DNA of 64,000 bases from Thermoleophilia bacterium (GCA_020845695.1 JADLFG010000016.1:1-64000), one strand, 5' to 3'. Positions 42,974 through 51,042 are shown, counted from the stretch's first letter. The notes: generated from the sequence alone by a model not told the origin. Program-made: numbers and translations.

Positions 42974-44578
42974 CTATTCGCCGCGCCAGACGTCGTCGAG
43001 GCGCCAGAGGTCGGTGGGGAGAATCCGCAGGTTCTGGACGTGCTCGCGCCGGGCGTTGAGCTGCGCGACGTCGACGGTCGGGACGGCCGCGCCGTCCGTC
43101 GCCACCGCGGTCTCGAACTGGGCGATCAGCTCCTGCTGCTCCGCGTCGTCTGCCGTCTGCGAGAGCTGGTCGTAGATGGCGGTGGCCTCGTCGGTCTCCC
43201 AGCCGCCGAAGAAGCCGGCGGTGCCCGCGTAGTACCCGACGATGTCGAGCGCCGGGGCGATCACGGCCTCGTAACCGTAGAGCGAAGCCTGGTGCTCTCC
43301 CGAGGTCATCCGGTCGAAGAACTCCGCGAACGAGAACGCGCGGATCTCGACCGAGAGCCCGATCTCCGCCAGCTGCTCCTGGATGACCTGCGCCTCCAGG
43401 TTTCGCCGCTGGTCGCCGGCGACGACCATCACCTCGAGCGTACCTCCCTGCGGGTGCTGCGATGACGCGACGAGCTGCTTCGCCCGCGCGAGGTCGTACT
43501 CGAGGGGTATCTCGCCGGGAACGGCGTTCGGAAGTACCACCGGGATGACTCCGGTGGCAACGGACGCGAGCCCGCCGAAGACGCTCGACGCGATCGCCTC
43601 GCGGTCGATCGCGTAGCGGATCGCTTCCCGGATCTTCGGGTCCGCGAGCAGCTCGTTCGCCGAGTTGAAGTAGAGCCCGTCGGTGACGGCACCGGGCTTC
43701 GTGACGACGGCGGCGTCGCCCAGCCGGTCGCGCTGGTCGAACGGGACGCGGTTGATGGCGTCGAACTCACCGGCCTCGAAGCCGAGCACCCTCGCGTTGT
43801 CGTCCGGCACGATCTCGATCACGATCCGGTCGAGATACGGTTTCCCCTCTTCCCAGTACGCGTCGTTTCTCCGCAGGACGATCTCGGACCCGGGCTCGTA
43901 CGAATCGAGTACGAAGGGCCCGGCTCCGACCGGGTGGCTGAAGAAGTCCTCCTTGCTCTTCCCGCCCCAGCTCTCGGGCACGATCCCGGCGTTCAGGCTC
44001 GCGAGGGCCTCGGCGGGGAAGGCGGCGTAAGGGGCGGAGCAGGTCGCCCTCACGGTGAGGTCGTCGACGGCAGCGACCTGGTCGAGGGGGCCGACGAGAT
44101 ACGCGAAGCCCGGGTCCTGCTTGATCTGCTCGAGCGTGAACACGACGTCCGCCGCGTCGAGCGCCGTCCCGTCGCTGAAGGTCAGCCCGGGCCTGAGGGT
44201 GATCGTCCACTCCGTGAAGTCCGCGTTCGGCTCCACCGAGGCGGCGAGCCGGTTCTCGACGCCGCCGAGGTCGTCCGTCGGGAGCACGAGCGGCTCGAGC
44301 ACGCTGACGATGACCTGGTAGCCCGTCTTGTTGTTGAAGGCGGCGTTGGGGTCGAGGCTGACCGGGCTATCGGCGAAGCCGAGCACCAGCTCCCCGCCGG
44401 GCTGCGGCCCGCTGCTGCTCGCGTCCGTCTCCTGCGCGACGGAGCTGCCGCCGGCGTCCGGGCCCTGCTCCTCGGCGGCGGAGCTGCCCCCGCAAGCCGA
44501 GAGAACGAGCGCGATGGCAAGGGTGAGGCTCGCGAGCGCCCCCCGGCGAGCGGGCAAGTTCGTCGACCGGTGCGTCAT
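42974..44578 (-). CDS. Extracellular solute-binding lipoprotein, family 5 (DppA/OppA-like)
   Basis: A 534-aa binding protein with a lipoprotein signal (LTLAIALVLSACGG; LSAC lipobox) and an acidic Ser/Gly linker. The SBP_bac_5 body contains GGELVLGFADSPVSLDPN and TEWTITLRPGLTFSDGTALDAADV. It delivers peptides or another ligand (family members also bind opines, nickel and sugars) to the permease encoded convergently. A good promoter precedes it but no clear ribosome site. Confidence 0.92.
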   Translation of the reverse strand: MTHRSTNLPARRGALASLTLAIALVLSACGGSSAAEEQGPDAGGSSVAQETDASSSGPQPGGELVLGFADSPVSLDPNAAFNNKTGYQVIVSVLEPLVLPTDDLGGVENRLAASVEPNADFTEWTITLRPGLTFSDGTALDAADVVFTLEQIKQDPGFAYLVGPLDQVAAVDDLTVRATCSAPYAAFPAEALASLNAGIVPESWGGKSKEDFFSHPVGAGPFVLDSYEPGSEIVLRRNDAYWEEGKPYLDRIVIEIVPDDNARVLGFEAGEFDAINRVPFDQRDRLGDAAVVTKPGAVTDGLYFNSANELLADPKIREAIRYAIDREAIASSVFGGLASVATGVIPVVLPNAVPGEIPLEYDLARAKQLVASSQHPQGGTLEVMVVAGDQRRNLEAQVIQEQLAEIGLSVEIRAFSFAEFFDRMTSGEHQASLYGYEAVIAPALDIVGYYAGTAGFFGGWETDEATAIYDQLSQTADDAEQQELIAQFETAVATDGAAVPTVDVAQLNARREHVQNLRILPTDLWRLDDVWRGE

Positions 44579-44602
44579 GCGGATTTCATAGGAGGCCAGA
44601 GC

Positions 44603-44631
44603 CTTATACGCTAGAAGTTGTGCGAAGTCAA
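44603..44631 (-). promoter_or_regulatory. Promoter of the solute-binding-protein gene
   Basis: On the minus strand, TTGACT (44626-44631), a 17-bp spacer and TATAAG (44603-44608) match the housekeeping consensus well and place the transcription start about 18-20 bases before the ATG at 44578. The whole 230-bp divergent gap is much richer in A/T than its surroundings. Confidence 0.65.
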
Positions 44632-44776
44632 GATCTCACCATCTAATCAATTGTATCTGTCTCGATCCTCTGCGCTGTCGTCTGTCGACCGATCGCCCTT
44701 CTCCAGCGGCGCTCGACCGCCGAGGATCCCGGGCCTGCCGAGGCCGGAGATACAGAATCCATACCTTGAGACGCCT

Positions 44777-44805
44777 TTGACGCAAGAAAGATGGATTGAT
44801 ATCCT
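44777..44805 (+). promoter_or_regulatory. Promoter of the VOC-dehydrogenase-regulator operon
   Basis: TTGACG (44777-44782), a 17-bp spacer and TATCCT (44800-44805) form a good promoter. Transcription would start near 44812, at or just past the first in-frame ATG (44809), so that ATG is unlikely to be the translation start unless the message is leaderless. Confidence 0.6.
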
Positions 44806-44808
44806 GTA

Positions 44809-45759
44809 ATGATCACTAATCACTCGTTACCGGACCCCGGACGATCGGTGCGGGCCGCCCGGCTGCGGGCCGTCGGTCTCGCCTGCGCGGACGTGCCCGC
44901 GTCGACGCGGGCCTACGTCAGCGGGCTCGGCGCGCGTCCGAGCAGGTCGCCGAGTTCGATGGCCCTGGACGTAGGCGCCGGGATCGAGCTTCGGCTCACC
45001 GGCGCCGGGCGGCCGGATACCCGGCGGGGCCTCGCCGCGCTCGTGCTGGAGACGGGCGATCTTGCCTCGCTGCTCGAGTCCGTCGCGCTCGCCGGAGGGA
45101 CTCGCATCGACGAGCCCGGGAGAGACGGTGGCCGTCTCGCCGCGTCCGTCCTCGATCCGGACGGCCTTGCCGTTCGCTTCGAGTCGTGCGGGCCGGCCAG
45201 CCGACCCGGCGGCAGCACGCCTCCCGTTCGCTTCCACCACGTGAACGCGATGACGGGGGATCTCCGCCGGCGCGAGGCCTTCTACCGGCGAGGGCTCGGG
45301 TTCCGCTCCGTGCTCGAGTTCACGCGGAACGACTCCGGGTTCCTGCTGATGGCCGACCTCGCCTGGGACGCCGACGGCCACGGCGCCCTGGTGGAAATGG
45401 TCGGTGGGCCTGATGCCGCCGAGTGGGACGAGCGCGACCGGCGAGTGTGGCGCGATGCCGGCGGGCCATCGTACGACCACCTCTGCTTCGCCGTGGACGA
45501 CATCGAGCGGCGCTACGCGATCGCGGTCGACGCGGGGATGGCCCCCCTGTCGGCGCCGCGCTTCTACGAGGAGCACGGCACCTCGATCGCCTGGCTGCTC
45601 GATCCCGACGGCGTGCAGGTCGAGCTCATCGCTCCTGCCGTGCCGGGCGCCGAGACGATCGCCGAAGCGCTGCGCTCCGGAGTCGCGGCGGACAGATACG
45701 TGGAGGGTTGGAGCCGCCTCGGGGATCACCTTCCCGGCGCCCCGGCTCGGAGCGACTGA
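44809..45759 (+). CDS. Two-domain VOC (glyoxalase/dioxygenase superfamily) protein
   Basis: A protein of up to 316 aa with two VOC modules: residues about 20-130 (degenerate, AVGLACADVPASTRAYV) and about 140-280 (FHHVNAMTGDLRRREAFYRRG, YDHLCFAVDDIERR, IAWLLDPDGVQVELIAP). The second keeps His, His and Glu metal ligands, as in extradiol dioxygenases and related lyases. The ATG at 44809 is the longest start; the promoter geometry favours GTG at 44848. The substrate is unknown; it leads an operon with an alcohol dehydrogenase, a regulator and an SDR. Confidence 0.82.
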   Translation: MITNHSLPDPGRSVRAARLRAVGLACADVPASTRAYVSGLGARPSRSPSSMALDVGAGIELRLTGAGRPDTRRGLAALVLETGDLASLLESVALAGGTRIDEPGRDGGRLAASVLDPDGLAVRFESCGPASRPGGSTPPVRFHHVNAMTGDLRRREAFYRRGLGFRSVLEFTRNDSGFLLMADLAWDADGHGALVEMVGGPDAAEWDERDRRVWRDAGGPSYDHLCFAVDDIERRYAIAVDAGMAPLSAPRFYEEHGTSIAWLLDPDGVQVELIAPAVPGAETIAEALRSGVAADRYVEGWSRLGDHLPGAPARSD

Positions 45760-45760
45760 C

Positions 45761-46792
45761 GTGCGCGCCGCCGTGTTCGAGGCCCGCGGTCTCCCGCTGG
45801 TCGTCGAGGAGGTGGATCGCCCCGCCGCCGGGCCGGGCGAGGCCGTCCTTCGCGTTCGGGCGTGCGGGATCTGCGGGTCCGACCTGCATGCGACCGAGGC
45901 GGACGGCGTCCTCGCTCCCGGCGCCGTCCTCGGTCACGAGGTGACGGGCGACATCGTCGAGATCGGGGAGGGCGCGCTCGGGGAGTGGCGCGTCGGTGAA
46001 CGGGTGTTCAGCCTGCCGAGGGTGACGTGCGGCCGCTGTCACGAGTGCGCGGCCGGGCGCTCGCACCTCTGTGCGACCGTCACGTACATCGGCGCGCTCG
46101 CTCCCGGCGAGCTACCCGGCGGGTATGCGGAGTACATGCGGGCCGGTACGAACGATCTCGTGCGACTGCCTGCTCGCCTGTCCTACGGGATCGGAGCTCT
46201 CCTCGATCCCCTGGGCACGGCGCTGGCCTGCCTCCGCCTGGCCGGGATGGAGCTCGGAGCGCGGGCGGCCGTACTGGGCGGTGGCCCCATCGGGCTCAGC
46301 ATCGTGCTTCTCTGCCGGCTCTTCGGGGCACCTCGCGTGGTACTCGTCGAGCCGAACGCGCAGCGCCGGGCGGTGGGGATGCAGGTCGGTGCCACCGCCG
46401 CGTTCGATCTGGAGCCGGCCGGCGTGCTGCCTGCCGAGGTCATCGAGGCGTGCGGCGGCCCGCCTGACGTCGTGTTCGAGGCCGTGGGCCGGCCCGGCCA
46501 GCTCAACCGGGCGATCGGGCTCGTCCGCCGCCGCGGCACCGTTGTAGCCGCAGGCGTGTGTATGGAGCCGGACACGTTCGATCACCTGGCCGCGTGCGTC
46601 AAGGAGCCGACGGTCGTCATGCCGAGCACGACGACCGTCGAGGATGCTCGCTACCTGGCGGAGCTACTGGAGCAGGGGCGCATCGACCCGAGCCCGCTTC
46701 TGACCCACACGGTCTCGCTCGACGAGCTCCCGGCCGCGTTCGAGGCGTTGAGGCGGCCTGCGGACCAGATCAAGGTGATCGTCGTCCCCTGA
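45761..46792 (+). CDS. Zinc-dependent alcohol dehydrogenase (MDR family)
   Basis: A 343-aa medium-chain dehydrogenase with GTG start one base after the VOC stop. Catalytic zinc ligands lie in CGICGSDLHA and LGHEVTG, structural zinc cysteines in VTCGRCHECAAGRSHLC, and the nucleotide-binding motif is VLGGGPIGLS, followed by VVLVEPNAQR (acidic Glu, suggesting NAD). It resembles threonine or polyol dehydrogenases. The substrate is unknown. Confidence 0.9.
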   Translation: MRAAVFEARGLPLVVEEVDRPAAGPGEAVLRVRACGICGSDLHATEADGVLAPGAVLGHEVTGDIVEIGEGALGEWRVGERVFSLPRVTCGRCHECAAGRSHLCATVTYIGALAPGELPGGYAEYMRAGTNDLVRLPARLSYGIGALLDPLGTALACLRLAGMELGARAAVLGGGPIGLSIVLLCRLFGAPRVVLVEPNAQRRAVGMQVGATAAFDLEPAGVLPAEVIEACGGPPDVVFEAVGRPGQLNRAIGLVRRRGTVVAAGVCMEPDTFDHLAACVKEPTVVMPSTTTVEDARYLAELLEQGRIDPSPLLTHTVSLDELPAAFEALRRPADQIKVIVVP

Positions 46793-46834
46793 GCCGCAAG
46801 GTCGGTGCTCTAGTCTTCCCCCGAGAACGAGGCC

Positions 46835-47785
46835 GTGGGCAACGCAAAGCTCGACAGCGTCGACCATCAGCTCATCAGCGAGTTGATCGTCGATGGCCGG
46901 GCGAGCTACGTCACGCTCGCGTCGCGGGTCCGCCTCTCTCCGGCGGCCGTGCGCGCTCGTGTCAAGCGCCTCATCGACGAGCGGGTCGTGACCGTTACCG
47001 CCCGAGTCGACCCGGGCACGCTCGGAGATGCGGTCTTCGCGTTCGCGCTCGTCCGTCTCGACGGACCAAGTCAGGATGTGGCCCGGCGGATCGGTGAGCT
47101 TCGAGAGGCCGTCTTCATCGGCTGCGTCTCCGGACGCTGGAGCCTCCTCGTCGAGCTCCGCTGCCGAGACAGCCACCAGCTCGTGCTGACACTCGACCGC
47201 ATACGCACCACGCCCGGGGTGGCTGCGGTCGAGAGCGTTCCGGCCATCGAGTACTTCAAGCAGGTCTGGACGGGCATCGTCCACGACGTTCTCGGTCGCC
47301 GAGATGGCCCCGTGCGCGCGAACCCGGTGCTGGCCGAGCGCCCGCTCGACGCTGTCGACCGCGCCCTCCTCGCGGGCCTGATCGAGGACGGCCGGGCCAG
47401 CTACGCGGCCCTGGCAGCGCTGGTTGGTCTCTCGCAGGCGGCCGTGCGGGCGCGGGTGCAGCGGCTGCTCGAGGAGGGCGTGGTCGTTGTCCAGGCCTAC
47501 GCCAGTGCCGAGGCGCTCGACCTGGCTGCATTCGGCGCCGCCTTCATCTCCGCCCGCGGCGAGGTGATCCCACTCTCGCAACGCCTGGTCGCGATGCCCG
47601 AGACGACGCTCGTTACAGCGACGAGCGGGCGGTACGACCTCGTCTGCGAGCTCTGGTGCCGTGACGACCACCATCTCCTCGCGACGCTCGACGCGCTGCG
47701 GGGACTTCCCGGCGTCCGATCGGTGGAGTCCTGCACGTACCTCGACATCGTGAAGGAGCAGTACCAGGTTGACGCTGCCACCTGA
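46835..47785 (+). CDS. Tandem-duplicated Lrp/AsnC-family transcriptional regulator
   Basis: A 316-aa protein made of two full Lrp/AsnC units. Each has a helix-turn-helix (LDSVDHQLISELIVDGRASY... and LDAVDRALLAGLIEDGRASY...) followed by a RAM-like effector domain. The repeats are about 165 residues apart and clearly homologous (both contain GRASY and AAVRARV). Such double regulators occur in actinobacteria; this one probably senses a pathway metabolite and controls the surrounding genes. The start is GTG. Confidence 0.9.
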   Translation: MGNAKLDSVDHQLISELIVDGRASYVTLASRVRLSPAAVRARVKRLIDERVVTVTARVDPGTLGDAVFAFALVRLDGPSQDVARRIGELREAVFIGCVSGRWSLLVELRCRDSHQLVLTLDRIRTTPGVAAVESVPAIEYFKQVWTGIVHDVLGRRDGPVRANPVLAERPLDAVDRALLAGLIEDGRASYAALAALVGLSQAAVRARVQRLLEEGVVVVQAYASAEALDLAAFGAAFISARGEVIPLSQRLVAMPETTLVTATSGRYDLVCELWCRDDHHLLATLDALRGLPGVRSVESCTYLDIVKEQYQVDAAT

Positions 47786-48572
47786 CATGTTCTCGATCGC
47801 GGGCCGGCGGGCGGTGATCACCGGCGGCACGGCAGGGATCGGTCTCGGGGTGGCGCGGCACTTCGTCCGCGCGTCCGCGAGCGTCGTCATCACCGGCCGG
47901 CGTGCTACCGGCGGGGGGATCGCGGCGTCCATCGGCGCCTCGTTCGTTCCCATGGACGTCCGGGATGACGCATCGGTCTGCGACGGCATGGCCGCGGCCG
48001 CTCGGCTCCTCGGCGGGATCGACATCCTCGTCCTGAACGCGGGGCTCGACGAGCAGACAGGGACCGTCGCCGCGCTCGACCTCGACGCCGTTCGGCGCGT
48101 CCTCGACGTCAACCTGGGGGGCGTCGTGCGCGGGCTTCGCTACGGCACGCAGCACATGGGGCCGGGCGGATCCATCGTCGTCACCTCCTCGCCGGCCGGG
48201 CGACTGACGGCGCCCGGCTTGACCGCGTACTCCGCCTCGAAAGCAGCGGTCGACTCGGTCGTCCGTACGGCCGCGCTGGAGCTCGGGGTGAAGGGGATCC
48301 GCGTCAACGCCGTCCTGCCGGGAATCATCGCCAGCGAGATGGAGGGCGGCGCAACCGGTGACGCCGCGTGGATCGCGGAGCTCACGGTCAGCGGGGCCGT
48401 GCGTCCGCCCGAGGACGTCGCCGGGGTGTTTCACTTCCTCGCCTCCGACGCAGCGTGTGCCGTGACCGGCGCCGCGGTGCCCGCCGACGACGGGATCACG
48501 GCCGGCCTCGGTGCCCGCCTTCTCGAGCGCGCGTTCGGGCCGGCTCGACCCGCTCGGCCGAGCGTTCGTTGA
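47769..48572 (+). CDS. Short-chain dehydrogenase/reductase (SDR), second copy in the cluster
   Basis: A 267-aa SDR with cofactor motif TGGTAGIG, NAG (LNAGLDEQ), catalytic Ser in SIVVTSSPAG and YSASK. The TTG at 47769 has AAGGAG upstream and overlaps the regulator gene by 17 bp; ATG at 47787 is an alternative that would remove six residues. It is the last gene of the VOC operon. The substrate is unknown and it is not closely similar to the SDR at 34.9 kb. Confidence 0.87.
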   Translation: MTLPPDMFSIAGRRAVITGGTAGIGLGVARHFVRASASVVITGRRATGGGIAASIGASFVPMDVRDDASVCDGMAAAARLLGGIDILVLNAGLDEQTGTVAALDLDAVRRVLDVNLGGVVRGLRYGTQHMGPGGSIVVTSSPAGRLTAPGLTAYSASKAAVDSVVRTAALELGVKGIRVNAVLPGIIASEMEGGATGDAAWIAELTVSGAVRPPEDVAGVFHFLASDAACAVTGAAVPADDGITAGLGARLLERAFGPARPARPSVR

Positions 48573-48623
48573 AAATCGCGATCTGCCGTCCCGCCGCGCC
48601 TGACCGTCGCGCATGCATCGTCG

Positions 48624-48893
48624 TCAGGCGCCGGCGACGTCCGCCGGGAGCGGCCGGCCCGTCCAGCGCTCGAACATCCGCCCGAGCTCTCCGGAGGCCG
48701 CGAGCCGCCCGAGAGCGTCATCGACCCTGTCGCGAAGGCCGGTGTCGAGGCGGCTGAAGGCGACCACGTAGCGGTTGCCGGTCGGGATCGTGCAGCCGAC
48801 GGCGAGGCCCGGTGTGCGGCGGGCGATCGCGGCGAGCGGCACCTCGTCGTCGAGCGCAGCGTCGATCACCCCGGCGCCGAGGTCGTCTGGCAC
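48624..48893 (-). pseudogene. C-terminal fragment of an amino-acid ABC solute-binding protein (family 3)
   Basis: Only 89 codons remain. They match the end of an SBP_bac_3 protein: GVIDAALDDEVPLAAIARR, IPTGNRYVVAFSR and LGRLAASGELGRMFERWTG, which in full proteins follow about 150 more residues and a signal peptide. Upstream the frame closes with a TGA after a few codons. It is probably a deletion remnant. Confidence 0.6.
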
Positions 48894-49034
48894 GCTCCGC
48901 GTCCCCTCTCCCGAGCAGGCACTCGACCGGAATCAGGCTCGAGCCGGGCTATCGTACCGCCGCCACGGCCCATCGAGAGACCCGCTCATGGCATGGGGGT
49001 CGCTCGGCGGGTCCGTGCTGCGCAGGTTCGTTGG

Positions 49035-49733
49035 TTACGGAGCGTGCCTTCGTACCGCCGCCCGTACGATCTTGTCGAGACCGTGGGTGAGCAGGTGGGG
49101 CCAGTCCGGCGAGCCGAGCTTGCTCCTCCGGCCCCGGATCGCGTTCACCGCCGCCACGAACGACTCCTCGTAGCTGTTGTCGACTGGTAGCAGCGGCGGG
49201 TCGGTGTATCTCGACTCGACCAGCTGGTGTACCCGCCACGCCTCGTCGGTCGCAAACAGGTTCTCGGCGGCTGCGCCCGCGAGCAAGCTCACTCCATGCA
49301 CCATCGCCGGGGCGAACGGCCGGCCTTGCGCCCTGGCGAGCGCGGCGCCGCCGTGCGCGTTACGGTCGTCGCTGCAGCCTGTCCAGCCGCGCCGCGAGCA
49401 GAGTGCGACGAGCTCGGCTTCGCCTCGGTCGCGACGGGGCCCACTTCTCCACGCTCGGAGGAGCATGTCCGTGTAGACGATGTCGTCATCGGCGACAGCG
49501 GCAGTGTGGATCCACGCGGCGTCGACGATCAGTTGGTTCTCGGGATGCTCGGCGACGTGTGCGGCGATCTCGTTCTCGAGCAGCCAGGCCGACGTGATCG
49601 CGACCGCGCGTCCGCCGCTGAAGAAGCTCCCGAGTACGTCGAGGACGCCTGCCTGCGCGTAGCCGAGCAGGATCATCGCGTCGAGACACACGCCGTCCGC
49701 CCCGCGCGGGAGCGGGCGCCGCTTCTCGCTCAC
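49035..49733 (-). CDS. PIN-like domain protein in an HTH / ImmA-IrrE module
   Basis: A 232-aa protein whose GTG overlaps the peptidase stop by 4 bp. GVCLDAMILLGYAQAG at the N terminus provides the first acidic residue, RGEAELVALCSRRG a second acidic site and GCSDDRN the third, which is the acidic layout of a PIN nuclease. It is longer than typical toxins of the fold. I assign it from the pattern and its operon position rather than from a named family. Confidence 0.65.
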   Translation of the reverse strand: MSEKRRPLPRGADGVCLDAMILLGYAQAGVLDVLGSFFSGGRAVAITSAWLLENEIAAHVAEHPENQLIVDAAWIHTAAVADDDIVYTDMLLRAWRSGPRRDRGEAELVALCSRRGWTGCSDDRNAHGGAALARAQGRPFAPAMVHGVSLLAGAAAENLFATDEAWRVHQLVESRYTDPPLLPVDNSYEESFVAAVNAIRGRRSKLGSPDWPHLLTHGLDKIVRAAVRRHAP

Positions 49734-50578
49734 CCGTCAAGGAGCGCCTCGAGCTCCTCGTGGCTCACCTCCTGCGGCTCTGGCTCGGCACCGGCCTCGA
49801 GCGCCCGCTGGCGGGCGTCCTCGGCGCTCCCGAGTCGCAGAAGCTCGGCGAGGCGCTGGTCGTCGAGGGCGTGGACAGCGTACGCCTGGAGCACATCCGC
49901 CTCGAAGCTCGCCGGGAGCGGCGACTCGGGCAGCGGGAAGCTCGTCGTCTCGTTGAAATGGATCTCGCGGCACAGCCGGCCGACTCCGAGGTTCGCCTTC
50001 GCGTCAAGCAGCTCGTCACGCATCCCGGCGTTGAGCACCTTCATGTTGTGGAGCCGGCACACGGCGGTCTCGAAGCTGATCCCGAAGCGCTGCATCAGCC
50101 GCGCGACCACCCGCGCACCGACCTGCTGCCCGTTGCTGATCTGCCACTCGTCGAGCGCGCGTCGGAGAGCCGGATCTGGAGCGAGCAGGTGGCCGGCGAA
50201 CGCATTTGCTTCCTGCTCGAGCGGGTCGCCGCGCTTTGCCTGATCGAAGATGTCCATGTCGGCGTGGCGGTAGGTGCCCTGCTCGGGACGGTGCAGCTCG
50301 TGATGGCCGAGCTCGTGAGCGACCGTGAAACGCAGCCGCAGCCGCGAGCGTGTCGACGCGTTCGCAGCGATCAGGCCCGTCTCGCCGTTCCAGAGATAGA
50401 GGCCGTCTCCCCCTTCCGGCCCGAAGCGCGGGAAGGCGAGATGCGCGTCGCGCTTGCGAACAACGTCCCAGAGGCCCAGGACCGGCTCGTCCGTGAGGCC
50501 GAGGGTCGCGCGTACCTCTAGCGCGAAGCGGGCGCCGCGCTCGCGGGGCAGCTCGTCAAAGGACCGGCTTGCGGCCAA
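49730..50578 (-). CDS. ImmA/IrrE-type zinc metallopeptidase
   Basis: A 282-aa protein with the active-site motif FTVAHELGHHEL (HExxH) and a downstream acidic segment (PLEQEANAFAGHLLAP) expected to supply the third ligand. It lacks its own HTH; the separate HTH gene lies directly upstream and overlaps it by 23 bp. The start is TTG. By analogy with ImmA it may cleave or bind the adjacent repressor or control the PIN-like protein. Confidence 0.88.
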   Translation of the reverse strand: MAASRSFDELPRERGARFALEVRATLGLTDEPVLGLWDVVRKRDAHLAFPRFGPEGGDGLYLWNGETGLIAANASTRSRLRLRFTVAHELGHHELHRPEQGTYRHADMDIFDQAKRGDPLEQEANAFAGHLLAPDPALRRALDEWQISNGQQVGARVVARLMQRFGISFETAVCRLHNMKVLNAGMRDELLDAKANLGVGRLCREIHFNETTSFPLPESPLPASFEADVLQAYAVHALDDQRLAELLRLGSAEDARQRALEAGAEPEPQEVSHEELEALLDG

Positions 50579-50906
50579 CGTAGCGCGCCATCACTTCCAT
50601 GTCCTCGAGGAGCTGCGACGCCCACTCGATCATGGGCCGCATCGCTTCGTCGCCCGCGTCGCCCTGCCGTGCGAGCGCAAGCCGCGGTTCCTGGTCACGG
50701 ACGAGCGTGTCGAGCGGTACGTCAAGCCGGTCGGCGATCCGCTGCAGAACGACGCTGTCGATCCGGCGCTTGCCCGTCTCGATTCGGGACAACGTCGGAG
50801 CGTCGATCCCGACGGACTCCGCGAAGCGGCCCTGATGCGTGAAGCCGGCGCGTTCTCGCTCCTCCCGCACCCGACGGCCGATCAGCTCCCGTGCCGACTC
50901 AGCCAT
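50556..50906 (-). CDS. XRE-family HTH transcriptional repressor
   Basis: A 116-aa repressor. The HTH covers about residues 10-65 (IGRRVREERERAGFT, FAESVGIDAPTLSRIETGKR, LQRIADRLDVPLDTLV). The C-terminal ~45 residues are helical. The ATG at 50906 has GAGGTGAG upstream. It is the first gene of the three-gene module, and a perfect palindrome overlapping its promoter suggests autorepression. Confidence 0.92.
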   Translation of the reverse strand: MAESARELIGRRVREERERAGFTHQGRFAESVGIDAPTLSRIETGKRRIDSVVLQRIADRLDVPLDTLVRDQEPRLALARQGDAGDEAMRPMIEWASQLLEDMEVMARYVGRKPVL

Positions 50907-50922
50907 GCCTCACCTCTCGCTC

Positions 50923-50960
50923 ACGGTAGCTCACATGAACTTCATTGTCAATCTGACAAT
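50923..50960 (-). promoter_or_regulatory. Promoter and operator of the HTH/IrrE/PIN-like module
   Basis: On the minus strand a consensus -35 TTGACA (50946-50951), 17-bp spacer and TACCGT (50923-50928) form the promoter. A perfect inverted repeat with 7-bp arms ATTGTCA / TGACAAT and a 3-bp spacer (50944-50960) covers the -35, so a bound repressor would block RNA polymerase. Confidence 0.7.
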
Positions 50961-51018
50961 TTGCCACGCGCGGTTGCCGCAATCGCTGCCGGTGGCCGCG
51001 CACAGCGCAGGCGAGCTC

Positions 51019-51042
51019 GTAGGGGCGGATCCTGACCCGCCC
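51019..51042. repeat. Family B palindromic repeat, copy 4 (opposite orientation)
   Basis: GTAG is followed by the stem GGGCGGATC / GACCCGCCC (one G-T wobble) and loop CT. The copy lies 9 bp after the stop of the acyl-CoA dehydrogenase gene and may act as its terminator. Confidence 0.7.
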
